From positions 56,758 through 119,487 of the forward strand of contig CAJUBU010000012.1 of NCBI GenBank assembly GCA_910585095.1: a DNA stretch of 62,730 bases. The letters run 5' to 3'. Within the stretch, counting starts at the first letter, position 1. Every line of letters starts with the position of its first letter. This document shows positions 7,254-16,266 of this stretch, in pieces. The stretch is from an uncultured Lachnospira sp. Its GTDB lineage: Bacteria; Bacillota; Clostridia; Lachnospirales; Lachnospiraceae. Under the pieces are notes generated by a model. The model did not search any database. It was given only the letters and a program-made list of their open reading frames with translations, and was not told the origin of the DNA. Both the position numbers and the translations under genes were made by a program.

Positions 7254-9345
7254 TAAAAAGATATTTAGTGTCAATATGTTCTGGCAGACCTTTAAACAGC
7301 TTAAAGTAATAGGAATATTGAGTACAGCAGTCACTTTATTTTTTGTGGTATTTCCACAGATTAACAGTGCTTTATATTATCTTAAAAATGTAAAATTGTA
7401 TGGTGAAGAACATATGGATATATCATCAAAAATGGTATATGCTTCTAATATTGACATTCTTTCCATTACCTTTATTCTTTTTACCCCAATATTGGTATTG
7501 TATGTATGGAATTTTCTGAATAAGAAAAATTCAAGTGATTTTTATCATTCATTGCCATATAAAAGAGAATGTTTATATTTTTCTAAGATTGCAGCCGTAT
7601 TTGCATGGCAGGTTATTATACATGTTGTGACTTATCTTTGTTTGATAATCACATTTGCTGTATTTAAGGACTGTTTTATTGTCGAAATGTGGATGGTTTT
7701 TAGAGTATTTTTAAGTATATTTATAGCAAATTTATTGTGCGGCAGTGCAATTTCACTGGCATGTGCGCTTACAGGCAATGTGTTCAGCAATATTTGTCTC
7801 TCAGGATTGATTATATTTTTACCACGTCTTTTATGTATTATGATAGAAACTTTTGCTGCAATTAAAGTTCCGACAGTAAGCGATTATCAAATATTTCCGC
7901 TGATTAATGATGCGCATAATATTGTAGCAGGCTATATTTTAAGAGCGTTTGTAAATATTGATTATAATGGCTTAATGTTTTCTATCTCAAGTGTAGTGTA
8001 TACCCTTATATTAGCATTGATATATATGGGGTTGGGATTATTGGTATTTAAGTTTAGAAAGAGTGAAGCTGCACAAAAATCGGCATTGAATAAAAAGCTT
8101 CAAATGGCAATTAGTATGACAGTGGGATTTGTAATATGTTTTATTAGTGTTATATTTACATTTGCAGAAGAGGAAAGTGACAGAGATTATATGATGCTTG
8201 TTGTGTTCTTTATTGTGGCAGCATTTGTCATTATTGTTTATGAGCTGGTGACAGGCAAGAAAAATCATTTGCTGCAGCGCAGTGTTCCATCGATTTTGAT
8301 GGCATATGTATTATCTTTAATATTTGGCGTGCTTGTGGGAGCAGCGGCAGATGGAATGTTAGAGTATGCCCCAAAGGCACAAAATATTGATTATATTAAG
8401 ATTAATGGAATGTCGGATAATCAGGCTTCATCGTTTGGTTACAGTGCTGCCAGTTATTTTGACAGTATTATTGAGGGGATTCAAATAAAAGATAAGCAAA
8501 GCTGTGAAATTGTGGCAAAAGCGATTGAGGATAACAATTCCATTATCAAAAATAACAAGCAGTATTATAGAGAATTTAATTCAGACAATTATGTCAAGAT
8601 GGATATTTTTGTCAAGGATGGCTTGATAGGTGCAAATAGAAAAGTCTATATTAAAAGTGATGATATTAATGTGATAGCTGCAGCGGCAGGCAAGGAAGAA
8701 AAATATCAGGAACGAATCAAAAGCCTTCCCATTGCAGAGGAAGCTGCTATCCTTTGGAACTCGCCTTATATGGATTTTGAAAATTCAAGGCGCATTTATA
8801 ACATTTATAAGGAAGAGTATTATAACATGGATTATGAGAAGATTTTAAACCATATGGTTACTCCAAATCCGCTTATATGGATGAGTTTAACGTTTAATTC
8901 AAGAGGAAAAACGTACGAGGCACAGCTTCCAATTACTTCAGAAACACCAAAAGCAGCACAGAGTTATGTTGAGTATATCAATGAGATGTGTATACAACAA
9001 AATAATAGTGAGATGAATCAAGTAAAGGAAATTTTAGAAAAGTTAAGTGCTGGGCATAGTGTGAGCCTAAGCAAACATGAAGATTTTTCAATTGATATTA
9101 TCAATGCAGATATTGAAGATAGCAGTATTATGGAAAATGAATATAATAATACTATTGTAGGTAATCAGTATAATGAAACACTTGTTTGGGATGCATCCAA
9201 TCAAGAAATTGTAGATAAGTGCATAACAGCTTTGGAAGAAAAAAATGCAAAGAAGCAATTAAATATGAATGAACCAATTTATAGAATCACATATACCAAT
9301 TATGATAAAGAAGATAATAATAGAATGGAATATTATGTACAATAA
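7246..9345 (+). CDS. ABC-2 type permease of the YtrA-controlled transporter
   Basis: A 699-residue membrane protein. Six or more membrane segments occupy the first about 390 residues, including the family motif SSDFYHSLPYKRE, which is common in Clostridia bacitracin/YtrCD-like permeases. The remaining about 310 residues form a soluble, probably extracellular domain rich in Asn, Asp and Lys. Start 7246 is set by GGAG at 7233-7236 and by overlap with the ATPase stop; an earlier in-frame ATG at 7222 lacks a site. It presumably exports or detoxifies an envelope-active compound. The large C-terminal domain makes it longer than B. subtilis YtrC or YtrD, so substrate and partner are unknown. Confidence 0.82.
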   Translation: MNNKKIFSVNMFWQTFKQLKVIGILSTAVTLFFVVFPQINSALYYLKNVKLYGEEHMDISSKMVYASNIDILSITFILFTPILVLYVWNFLNKKNSSDFYHSLPYKRECLYFSKIAAVFAWQVIIHVVTYLCLIITFAVFKDCFIVEMWMVFRVFLSIFIANLLCGSAISLACALTGNVFSNICLSGLIIFLPRLLCIMIETFAAIKVPTVSDYQIFPLINDAHNIVAGYILRAFVNIDYNGLMFSISSVVYTLILALIYMGLGLLVFKFRKSEAAQKSALNKKLQMAISMTVGFVICFISVIFTFAEEESDRDYMMLVVFFIVAAFVIIVYELVTGKKNHLLQRSVPSILMAYVLSLIFGVLVGAAADGMLEYAPKAQNIDYIKINGMSDNQASSFGYSAASYFDSIIEGIQIKDKQSCEIVAKAIEDNNSIIKNNKQYYREFNSDNYVKMDIFVKDGLIGANRKVYIKSDDINVIAAAAGKEEKYQERIKSLPIAEEAAILWNSPYMDFENSRRIYNIYKEEYYNMDYEKILNHMVTPNPLIWMSLTFNSRGKTYEAQLPITSETPKAAQSYVEYINEMCIQQNNSEMNQVKEILEKLSAGHSVSLSKHEDFSIDIINADIEDSSIMENEYNNTIVGNQYNETLVWDASNQEIVDKCITALEEKNAKKQLNMNEPIYRITYTNYDKEDNNRMEYYVQ

Positions 9346-9386
9346 AATATAAGAGAATAGTTGTTCTATCTATAAGATGAATTGAT

Positions 9387-9429
9387 AAGAGCTGCAAACA
9401 ATGTTTTAGTTGGATGCAGTTCTTTTTTT
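9387..9429 (+). terminator. Terminator of the GntR-ABC operon
   Basis: AAGAGCTGCA (9387-9396) pairs with TGCAGTTCTT (9415-9424) with one G-T pair, followed by a seven-T run ending at 9429. Confidence 0.8.
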
Positions 9430-9436
9430 ATACGCA

Positions 9437-9465
9437 TTGACTTTATATGTATTATATGAAATAAT
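9437..9465 (+). promoter_or_regulatory. Probable hicAB promoter
   Basis: -35 TTGACT (9437-9442), 17-base spacer, extended -10 TGA-AATAAT (9457-9465). The predicted start near 9472 falls at the edge of the AAGGAGG ribosome site (9471-9477), so the true start may be a few bases earlier. Confidence 0.4.
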
Positions 9466-9485
9466 ACTAAAAGGAGGAAAGTAAT

Positions 9486-9674
9486 ATGCCAATAAAGCCA
9501 AAAGAAATGGAAAAAATAATCCTTGCTGATGGTTGGATTTTTAAAAATCAAGAAGGTTCTCATAAAAATTATATACATCCAACAAAACCAGGCAAAGTTA
9601 CAATACCATTTCATAATAAAGATATTCCAAAGGGTACAGAAAATAATATTAGAAAACAGGCAGGATTGAAATAA
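9486..9674 (+). CDS. hicA: HicA-type mRNA interferase toxin
   Basis: A 62-residue toxin with a double-stranded-RNA-binding-like fold that cleaves mRNA. The family pattern is clear: an N-terminal KEMEKIILADGWIFKNQ helix/strand, catalytic histidine in GSHKNY near residue 28, PGKVTIPFHNKDIPKGT, and the C-terminal helix NNIRKQAGL. AAGGAGG lies nine bases before the ATG. The antitoxin starts 36 bases downstream, the usual hicA-hicB order. Confidence 0.92.
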   Translation: MPIKPKEMEKIILADGWIFKNQEGSHKNYIHPTKPGKVTIPFHNKDIPKGTENNIRKQAGLK

Positions 9675-9710
9675 TATTCTGTTTTTTGATATAGGAGGTG
9701 TATGTAAATT

Positions 9711-10133
9711 ATGTTATCAATATATCCAGCTTGTTTCTTTGAAGAAGAAAGTGGTTATTCTGTTATTTTTCCTGATTTAAATTTAGCTACTTGTGGTGAA
9801 ACGATTGAAGAGGCTATGACAATGGCTGTGGATTGTCTTGCTGGACGTCTTTGGTGGTTAAAGAAAGATAAAGAACTTATTCCAAAACCATCATCAATGG
9901 ATTCAATTGATGCCTTATCAATCTCAAAAGAATTAGAAATTGAACCTAGTAAATATTTTGTGAATATGGTTTCTGTTGATGTAGAGGCTTATGCAAAAGA
10001 GCATTTTGACAAATCTGTCCGAAAAACATTGACTATTCCAGCATGGCTTAATACTGCTGCATTAGAAATGGATATTAATTTTTCGCAAGTATTGCAAGAA
10101 GCATTGCTTGCTAAAGTACAGGCACGGCAATAA
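9711..10133 (+). CDS. hicB: HicB-type antitoxin
   Basis: A 140-residue antitoxin. The N-terminal half is the degenerate RNase H-like HicB domain (YPACFFEEESGYSVIFPDL ... TCGETIEEAMTMAVDCL) that caps HicA. The C-terminal about 35 residues (RKTLTIPAWLNTAALEMD ... FSQVLQEALLAK) resemble the ribbon-helix-helix DNA-binding segment that represses the operon. GGAGG precedes the start. It is followed by a terminator made of one copy of repeat family A. Confidence 0.92.
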   Translation: MLSIYPACFFEEESGYSVIFPDLNLATCGETIEEAMTMAVDCLAGRLWWLKKDKELIPKPSSMDSIDALSISKELEIEPSKYFVNMVSVDVEAYAKEHFDKSVRKTLTIPAWLNTAALEMDINFSQVLQEALLAKVQARQ

Positions 10134-10202
10134 TAGATAATACGAAAGTTTGCTGTATTAAAAAATGTCACAAAGAGACAATAAGGTTATAAGCAAATAA
10201 CA

Positions 10203-10233
10203 AAGCGGATTGTGAATATCCGCTTATTTTTTT
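10203..10233 (+). terminator. Terminator of hicAB (repeat family A, copy 1)
   Basis: AAGCGGAT (10203-10210) and ATCCGCTT (10218-10225) form a perfect 8-bp stem with a 7-base loop, followed by seven T. The same 22-base sequence recurs in variant form at 17062, 35829, 46088 and 54790. Confidence 0.8.
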
Positions 10234-10285
10234 GAGGGACAGCTTAGTGTGAAAAATAAATTAAATTAAATGTGAGGAATATATA

Positions 10286-10999
10286 ATGAATACTATTTTA
10301 ATTGTTGAAGATGACAAAAGTATAAGAACCAATTTGGCTAAATTATTGACATTAAAAGGTTATCATATTTTAGAGGCAGATAGTTTTGCATGTTATCAAG
10401 AAATCGTCTCAAAAAATACGGTGGATTTATATTTGTTAGATGTATATTTGCCAGATGGTTCTGGTTTTGATATCTGTGCGGATATCAGAACCGTAAGCTT
10501 GGCAGTGATTATTTTTATTACTTCATGTGATGATGAGGAAAGTATTATTAAAGGGCTTGATTTGGGCGGTGATGATTATATTACAAAGCCGTTTCGGGCG
10601 GCGGAATTAATATCAAGAATACAGGCAAATTTAAGACGTATAAAAGTGGAATCAAACGATTCTGATACAATTGTTTTTCATGAAGATATGATTGATAAAT
10701 ATTTTGGGAATCTTATTATTAATACAAGTAAACATCAGGTAAAAACAAGTCAAGGAGTAGAACTTTCATTGACAGCCACCGAATTTCGACTGCTTGAACT
10801 GTTGATTGCAAATGCAGGACTTATTGTAAAAAGACAGATACTTTTGGAACGATTGTGGGATGATAAAGGCGTATTTGTGGAAGATAATACATTAACCGTT
10901 GTAATGAGTCGGTTAAAATCAAAGTTGGGCATGTATGGAAAAGAGAATAAACCCTATATTGAGACAATAAGAGGAGTAGGATATCGATGGATAGTGTAG
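10286..10999 (+). CDS. OmpR-family response regulator
   Basis: A 237-residue response regulator. The receiver domain has the acidic pocket (VEDD), phospho-acceptor Asp at residue 52 (YLLDVYLPDGSGFD), Thr in IFITSCDD and Lys in DYITKPF. The C-terminal winged helix (about 150-237) shows LTATEFRLLELL and IETIRGVGYRWIV. The histidine kinase start overlaps its end by 13 bases. It is the first gene of a four-gene set (regulator, kinase, permease, ATPase) typical of antimicrobial-peptide sensing modules. A copy of motif TTAGTGTGAAAAAT lies 29 bases before the start. Confidence 0.92.
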   Translation: MNTILIVEDDKSIRTNLAKLLTLKGYHILEADSFACYQEIVSKNTVDLYLLDVYLPDGSGFDICADIRTVSLAVIIFITSCDDEESIIKGLDLGGDDYITKPFRAAELISRIQANLRRIKVESNDSDTIVFHEDMIDKYFGNLIINTSKHQVKTSQGVELSLTATEFRLLELLIANAGLIVKRQILLERLWDDKGVFVEDNTLTVVMSRLKSKLGMYGKENKPYIETIRGVGYRWIV

Positions 11000-12156
11000 A
11001 AAAATTGTATAGTAAAAAAGATTTTAAAAAGGTGCTGCTTTTGCTTGTTGGAATTTGTCTGACAACATTGGCAACACTTTTTTATGTATTATATTACAAT
11101 CAGATAAGAATAAAGGCAATGGTGGGAGCTTTGTATGATTATGACAAACAGGCAGCGCAACATTTGATTTATATTTTATTTAGAGAAACAGTAAAAAAGG
11201 ATACATTGCAGCTTGGCAATGAAGCAATAAAGATGGAGGGTTATACGGAAAATGGTTTTCACTATATACAAGATTTGGGTTTTGGAAACACAAGTTTAAA
11301 GTTGATATTTCTTTTTGTATTTATCATTATTGTTGTGCTTGTTCTTTTTATAATAAAGGGATTGTATAGTTATGTAAATGTTTGTAATGTGCTATTTCAA
11401 AAAAATATGGATTTAAAAGAGAGGCTGGATTCGTATCAAAAAAGTAGTGAACGCAGACAAAAACAATTGCAGGATTTTGTGGAAAATATTGCTCATCAAA
11501 TAAAAACCCCAATGGCTGCAATCAGTTTAAATCTTGATGTTATAAAATTGGACAAGAAATATGACGACGATTGTGTGGAGGATTGTTTTGTTCATATAAA
11601 CCGAGTAAATACATTTTTAAAAAGATTGCTCTATATCAGCAGAATGGAATCAGGAAAAGTGATTATGACAAGCCAGAAAGTAATTTTAAAGGACGTGTTG
11701 ACACAGGCTGTAGCTTTAAGCGGCATTGAGAAAGAAAAAGTTACAATTCATATGGAAGGAAATATTCATGATTACAGTTTTTATGCCGATGAGCAATGGA
11801 TTGGAGAGGCAATTATCAATATTTTGGTTAATTCATATGAATTTATAAAAGAAAAACCTGATGGAAAAATAATGATTTCAGCACTGCAAAAGGAGGATAA
11901 ATGTATTATTTTTATAAGTGATAACGGCGATGGAATTAGGATAGAGGATGTACAACATATATTTGACCGATTTCGCACCACAAAGACGCCTTTATCATTT
12001 CATGTAGGAATTGGCTTAAATTTGGCAAAACTAATTATAGAAGCACATCATGGTTCTATTTATGCCAGTAATTCGGATGAATATGGAGGCGCACAATTTC
12101 GGATTACAATTCCAAGACATTTTATGTTAAGTGAAAAAACAAAAATAGAAAAATAG
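10987..12156 (+). CDS. Sensor histidine kinase
   Basis: A 389-residue membrane kinase. Two membrane helices (about 17-38 and 107-128) flank an extracytoplasmic segment of about 70 residues. Next come a coiled dimerisation region, H-box with phospho-acceptor His170 (ENIAHQIKTPMAAI), N-box (NILVNSYEF), G1 ISDNGDGI, F-box FDRFRTT and G2 GIGLNLAKLI. The small sensing loop and linkage to an FtsX-type ABC exporter suggest sensing through the transporter, as in Bce-type systems, although true BceS loops are shorter. A promoter-like segment separates it from the transporter genes. Confidence 0.9.
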   Translation: MDSVEKLYSKKDFKKVLLLLVGICLTTLATLFYVLYYNQIRIKAMVGALYDYDKQAAQHLIYILFRETVKKDTLQLGNEAIKMEGYTENGFHYIQDLGFGNTSLKLIFLFVFIIIVVLVLFIIKGLYSYVNVCNVLFQKNMDLKERLDSYQKSSERRQKQLQDFVENIAHQIKTPMAAISLNLDVIKLDKKYDDDCVEDCFVHINRVNTFLKRLLYISRMESGKVIMTSQKVILKDVLTQAVALSGIEKEKVTIHMEGNIHDYSFYADEQWIGEAIINILVNSYEFIKEKPDGKIMISALQKEDKCIIFISDNGDGIRIEDVQHIFDRFRTTKTPLSFHVGIGLNLAKLIIEAHHGSIYASNSDEYGGAQFRITIPRHFMLSEKTKIEK

Positions 12157-12169
12157 ACTGTATTTCTTT

Positions 12170-12204
12170 TTTGTAAGTTGTTTGTAAGGTTTGCATTCTA
12201 TAAT
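12170..12204 (+). promoter_or_regulatory. Candidate response-regulator box and -10 element before the ABC exporter
   Basis: Direct repeats TTTGTAAG at 12170-12177 and 12181-12188 are exactly 11 bases apart (one helical turn), as OmpR-type regulators prefer. A perfect -10 TATAAT lies at 12199-12204 with no good -35 at normal distance. That arrangement is typical of an activator-dependent promoter. The transporter start is 55 bases downstream. Confidence 0.5.
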
Positions 12205-12259
12205 CTTTGTAAAAGCAGATGGCTTTAAAATTATGGATATACTGTTAGGAGGGAAGATT

Positions 12260-15112
12260 ATGAATGGAAACTTGCTAAAATTGATTATAATAAGTATTAT
12301 TCGGCGCAAAAAAGAGATTATTAACGTGTTGGCAGCAACGATGATTGCTATATTTTTTCTGGCAGGCGTGCTGATTTTTCAGAATAATATGTATTATTGG
12401 CAGATGGCAAATAATAAACAGTGGTTTGGCGACTGGTTTATTATGGAATTTTCACAGGAAACGCCAAATGAGGAATTGTTAAAGCACCCTTATCTTGAAG
12501 AGCCGACACAGGCGGGGACAGCGGCGTATATTTATGATAATACATGGAAGTGTACCGATTATCGTATCGGTTATATGACCGATGCATTTATGCGGCAGGG
12601 AAATATTACGATTGATAAAGGACATTTGCCGCAAAAGGATAATGAGATTGCACTTGATTACAATATGTTGGTTTCTTTTGGATATGAGACAGAGCTTGGC
12701 ACTACAATAACATTAAATACCTATACGGATAAGTATGGCACAAAAGAAAAGGGAACAACAAAAGATTTTATATTATGTGGTATATTAAATAATTATACGA
12801 ATACATGGATAAAAGGAAATCAATGTCCAACGGTCATTGTTACAAAAACTGCATATGAAGAATATCATAATACGATTTCTAATGTGTATATTTATCGATT
12901 AAAAGATTTTGTTCAGGCGTCGGATTATTCAGAGATTTATGCTGGAATAAAATCACTGGGCATAAGGCAGATTTTTTATAATTCAAGTGTGTATGACTAT
13001 CAAGTGTGGGGGTCTGATATTGTATATAATTATATCTATTTTTTAATTATGGTTATTGGTGTTGTCGCGATTACATACCAGTTGATTGGGTATCGCGGTA
13101 GCCGATATGATAATTATATTCATATGAGACGGCTTGGAGCAACAAAAGGTCAGATGCGCCTGATTGAATTGTTGGAAAATTTGATTCTCTTGGTGGTTCC
13201 TGCGGTGATTGGTATTCTTTTGGCATCATTGGTCGGAAAAATGGTATGCTTTTATGTTGAAAGTAAAAAAGGTGTTTCTTTTTATCATATTGATTTAACC
13301 GTATTTATAAAATGTGGGATTGCTCTTTTGGCAGCAGGTGTTATTCAGGAAATAATTTATATTTTTTATATTAAAAATATAGAAAAAAGAAAAATCGTTT
13401 CTTCAAAAGGCATTGTACAAGGAAATCGGCAAAAGGTCCATGTAAAGTTAAACATAACAGGAAGAAATATTAACAGAATTGTGCGAAAGCGTTTTATACG
13501 TGCCAATGGATTAATTTTAAATTTAGGAATCCGAGTTTTTTCGCTGGCAATGACTGTGGTTATTGTTTTATGTATATGGAATACTTATACGGCGTATAAG
13601 GCATATCAAAGGAATAATGTTTTTCCAGATTTTGTGGCGTATGCTACGAATAAAAATATGGATGAACGAGATTATATTTTTAATGTAATGGCAGTAAATA
13701 GTGCAAGCTTGTCAGAGGAGGAGCGAAGGGAACGTAATGCGATATATAGCAATGATGGGTATGAATTGAACAAGTCGTATATGGTTGAGACACCGTCTTT
13801 AGAAGATTTTATGGAAAAAAGGGATAAGAATACATATATTCGAGAATGGGGTATACGTAACAGCGCTTTTTGTAGGGATGCCGATGCAGCGCTTATTGAG
13901 GGGATTCATCCATCTATTTTAAGTGATTTGCAAGCGATAGGAGGGATAGGCGATATTGATTATTCCTATTTTGAGGCAAATCGAGTATGGAGCTGGGAAG
14001 GTATGGATTATGATGAGCTTGGAATGAGACGATTTATGAATTATGACAGACTAGCGTATCCTGCAAAAACATTATTGGAATATCAAGATAAATACATTTT
14101 TGCAACAGAATATGTAAAACCGACAAAAGAGCTGTATGACCGGATTCGACCTTATCTTGATGAAAATATGATAGACTATGAAGCATTTGAGAGAGGAGAG
14201 CAGATTTTAGTGTTTCTCGATTCAAAGGCAGGCGGTTTATATGATGACACAATAAAAGCTGGAACAAAGATAAACTATATGGCAACACCACTTTATTTTG
14301 CTTATAATGAAGATGAGTATAAAGATTCTTCTAAATTTAAAGAATTGCTGCATGGAATAACGATGGGGCGTATATTTGATGGGGATATCATACGTTATTA
14401 CCTTTTTGATAAAAATATAAAAGTTGGTGAAGAAAATTTTGGAGGCAAAACATTTGAGATATACAAAGAATGGAATGTAGATGAACAGACATATCGTTGG
14501 TGTTTTGAAGGTCGTGTTTCACCGTATGCAGCGGGCGTTGTTTTTCTTAACGACCAGATACGTGAGGAACTTTCAGATATTATACCAAAGTTTGGATACT
14601 ATACAGCGCTTGCCTCTGAAAATATGGCGCAAAATATTATGGATAGTCAGACCAAATTACTTGGAGAAATGCTGCAAAAAGATTTAACAGAGGAAGAGAC
14701 GCCTTATAAATTAGCCTACAATCAAATAACAGTACGATTTGACCTATCTGCCGCCTATTCAGGTACAAATAATATTTTATCAGCGTATTGTAATCAATCG
14801 GGTTTTGGTTATACTTCGTTTTCAGAAAAAAAAGACCAATACCGAACGAGGGCAATTAATGCCTTGCTTCAATATGGAATTACACTTCTTGCGGCGATGT
14901 TTATTGATGTGGTTATTTTAATTATTGTCGCAAAGAGCAAGCTGGAAAAAAGAAAAGAGCGATATCACTTACTTATGCAAATTGGTGCAGATAATAGTCG
15001 TATTCGTAAAATATGGATGGTAGAAGCATTAAGAGAATCCATATGGTGTATTTTTACGCTGCCATTTGTATTAGCAGCACAGTGGATAATTAGCAGGAAA
15101 ATAGAACATTGA
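12260..15112 (+). CDS. FtsX-family ABC transporter permease
   Basis: A 950-residue permease of the MacB/BceB-like class. The N-terminal half has a membrane helix (about 22-42), an extracytoplasmic domain, then three helices (about 255-350), one FtsX unit. A fifth helix near residue 410-430 opens the second unit, whose very large extracytoplasmic domain spans roughly residues 440-865. Only two helices are visible after it (near 870 and 925), where a third would be expected. AGGAGGG at 12247-12253 supports ATG 12260 rather than the upstream ATG at 12191, which lies in the promoter. The ATPase begins 14 bases after the stop. Confidence 0.85.
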   Translation: MNGNLLKLIIISIIRRKKEIINVLAATMIAIFFLAGVLIFQNNMYYWQMANNKQWFGDWFIMEFSQETPNEELLKHPYLEEPTQAGTAAYIYDNTWKCTDYRIGYMTDAFMRQGNITIDKGHLPQKDNEIALDYNMLVSFGYETELGTTITLNTYTDKYGTKEKGTTKDFILCGILNNYTNTWIKGNQCPTVIVTKTAYEEYHNTISNVYIYRLKDFVQASDYSEIYAGIKSLGIRQIFYNSSVYDYQVWGSDIVYNYIYFLIMVIGVVAITYQLIGYRGSRYDNYIHMRRLGATKGQMRLIELLENLILLVVPAVIGILLASLVGKMVCFYVESKKGVSFYHIDLTVFIKCGIALLAAGVIQEIIYIFYIKNIEKRKIVSSKGIVQGNRQKVHVKLNITGRNINRIVRKRFIRANGLILNLGIRVFSLAMTVVIVLCIWNTYTAYKAYQRNNVFPDFVAYATNKNMDERDYIFNVMAVNSASLSEEERRERNAIYSNDGYELNKSYMVETPSLEDFMEKRDKNTYIREWGIRNSAFCRDADAALIEGIHPSILSDLQAIGGIGDIDYSYFEANRVWSWEGMDYDELGMRRFMNYDRLAYPAKTLLEYQDKYIFATEYVKPTKELYDRIRPYLDENMIDYEAFERGEQILVFLDSKAGGLYDDTIKAGTKINYMATPLYFAYNEDEYKDSSKFKELLHGITMGRIFDGDIIRYYLFDKNIKVGEENFGGKTFEIYKEWNVDEQTYRWCFEGRVSPYAAGVVFLNDQIREELSDIIPKFGYYTALASENMAQNIMDSQTKLLGEMLQKDLTEEETPYKLAYNQITVRFDLSAAYSGTNNILSAYCNQSGFGYTSFSEKKDQYRTRAINALLQYGITLLAAMFIDVVILIIVAKSKLEKRKERYHLLMQIGADNSRIRKIWMVEALRESIWCIFTLPFVLAAQWIISRKIEH

Positions 15113-15125
15113 ATGGAGGGTAATT

Positions 15126-15791
15126 ATGGGAGAAATTTTAAATGCGCATGGTATATCCAAAACGTATCATACGGGTTCGGTAGAAGTACAGGCATTAAAA
15201 AAATGTGATGTTTCATTTAAAAAAGGAGAGTTTGTGGCAATCGTAGGAAAAAGCGGTTCTGGGAAGTCAACGTTGTTGCGAATTTTAGGGAGCATGGATA
15301 AACCAGACGAAGGTGAGGTGTTTATTGACGGAAAGAATATTTTACAGTTAAAAGATAAGGAAATTGCAGCTTACAGAAGAAATAAAATAGGATTTATATA
15401 TCAGGATTATAGCTTATTTCCAGAGTTTACAGCTTATGAAAATATTATTATGCCGCTTGCACTTGATAATAAAAAAGCCGATTCAATAGAAATCGATGCG
15501 ATATTAGAACAGCTTGAAATTAGTCATTGTAAAAATAAATTTCCGTTTCAAATGTCAGGAGGAGAGCAGCAGCGCGTTGCCATAGCGAGAGCAATTGTTA
15601 CAAGCCCCGCTGTAATATTTGCCGACGAGCCAACGGGAAATTTGGATGCTGCCAATGCGGCTATTGTTGCAAAAATGCTATCCGTTGCTTCTACTAATTA
15701 TAATCAGACGATTATTATGGTAACACATGACAAACAGATGGCAGACTATGCAGACCGAATTTTAGTGATAGCAGATGGGGTTGTAGCGTAA
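15126..15791 (+). CDS. ABC transporter ATP-binding protein, MacB/LolD-like
   Basis: A 221-residue ATPase pairing with the FtsX permease just upstream. It has Walker A GKSGSGKST, Q-loop YQDYSLFPEFTAYEN, signature MSGGEQQRVAIARA, Walker B VIFADEPTGNLD and H-switch MVTHD. TGGAGG lies before the ATG. The gene order permease then ATPase, the reverse of most Bce modules, is worth noting. Likely role: ATP-driven removal of a peptide antibiotic or lipid-linked target under control of the upstream two-component system. Confidence 0.92.
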   Translation: MGEILNAHGISKTYHTGSVEVQALKKCDVSFKKGEFVAIVGKSGSGKSTLLRILGSMDKPDEGEVFIDGKNILQLKDKEIAAYRRNKIGFIYQDYSLFPEFTAYENIIMPLALDNKKADSIEIDAILEQLEISHCKNKFPFQMSGGEQQRVAIARAIVTSPAVIFADEPTGNLDAANAAIVAKMLSVASTNYNQTIIMVTHDKQMADYADRILVIADGVVA

Positions 15792-15809
15792 ATATAAATA
15801 AGTTCATGG

Positions 15810-15842
15810 ATATGATTTTATTATAGCAAAAGTCATATTTTT
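15810..15842 (+). terminator. Terminator after the exporter operon
   Basis: ATATGA(TTTT) at 15810-15819 pairs with (AAAA)G-TCATAT ending at 15838 with a one-base bulge, followed by TTTTT. Confidence 0.6.
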
Positions 15843-15901
15843 ATCAGTACCTTATTGTGAACTTTAGTTAATATGTATAAAAAAAAATACATAATAATTA
15901 G

Positions 15902-16065
15902 TTGCAATTTTTGGCAATTTAATGTAATCTTATTTTGTAAGTGATGTATTAATTGTTTTTATAAAAATATATTTCTTATTTTATATTTAGGTGATGTCAT
16001 AATCATATATATTCTTTTCCAAATTGGGCGTTCGTTATGGGTTTTTACCTTTGAACGCCCATTTT
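15902..16065 (+). ncRNA. Candidate small RNA with promoter and terminator, no coding frame
   Basis: The gap 15843-16266 has no credible gene. Within it TTGCAA (15902-15907), 17 bases, TAATCT (15925-15930) resembles a promoter, using the same -10 hexamer as the GntR operon. A strong terminator closes at 16025-16065: TGGGCGTTC / GAACGCCCA, 9 bp, plus TTTT. A transcript of about 130 bases is possible. A second perfect hairpin, GCCACAG-TGCAG-CTGTGGC plus six T, lies at 16163-16188. Support is structural only. Confidence 0.3.
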
Positions 16066-16162
16066 GCTATAGTTTTATTTAAATTTTATTATAAATAGAG
16101 GAAATGCAGTTAAAAGGTTTATAAATTTTTTGATTTCTATTATATAGATTTGTGATATAATA

Positions 16163-16188
16163 GCCACAGTGCAGCTGTGGCATTTTTT
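16163..16188 (+). terminator. Hairpin with T-run before the DUF4097 gene
   Basis: GCCACAG (16163-16169) and CTGTGGC (16175-16181) form a perfect 7-bp stem followed by A and six T. A TATAAT hexamer sits directly before it (16156-16161), which would place a transcription start inside the hairpin. I therefore treat it as a terminator, or an attenuator if that promoter is real. Confidence 0.55.
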
Positions 16189-16266
16189 GTGATTTTATGT
16201 TGTTTGGCACAAAGTTTGCTATAAGTTATTTGACTCAAGAAAAATAATGTAGAATGGAGGAGTTTT

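Noticed and set aside
16156..16161. TATAAT as a promoter for the DUF4097 gene
   Set aside because: The predicted start would fall inside the hairpin with T6 at 16163-16188 and the nearest -35 is 20 bases away. Left as uncertain.
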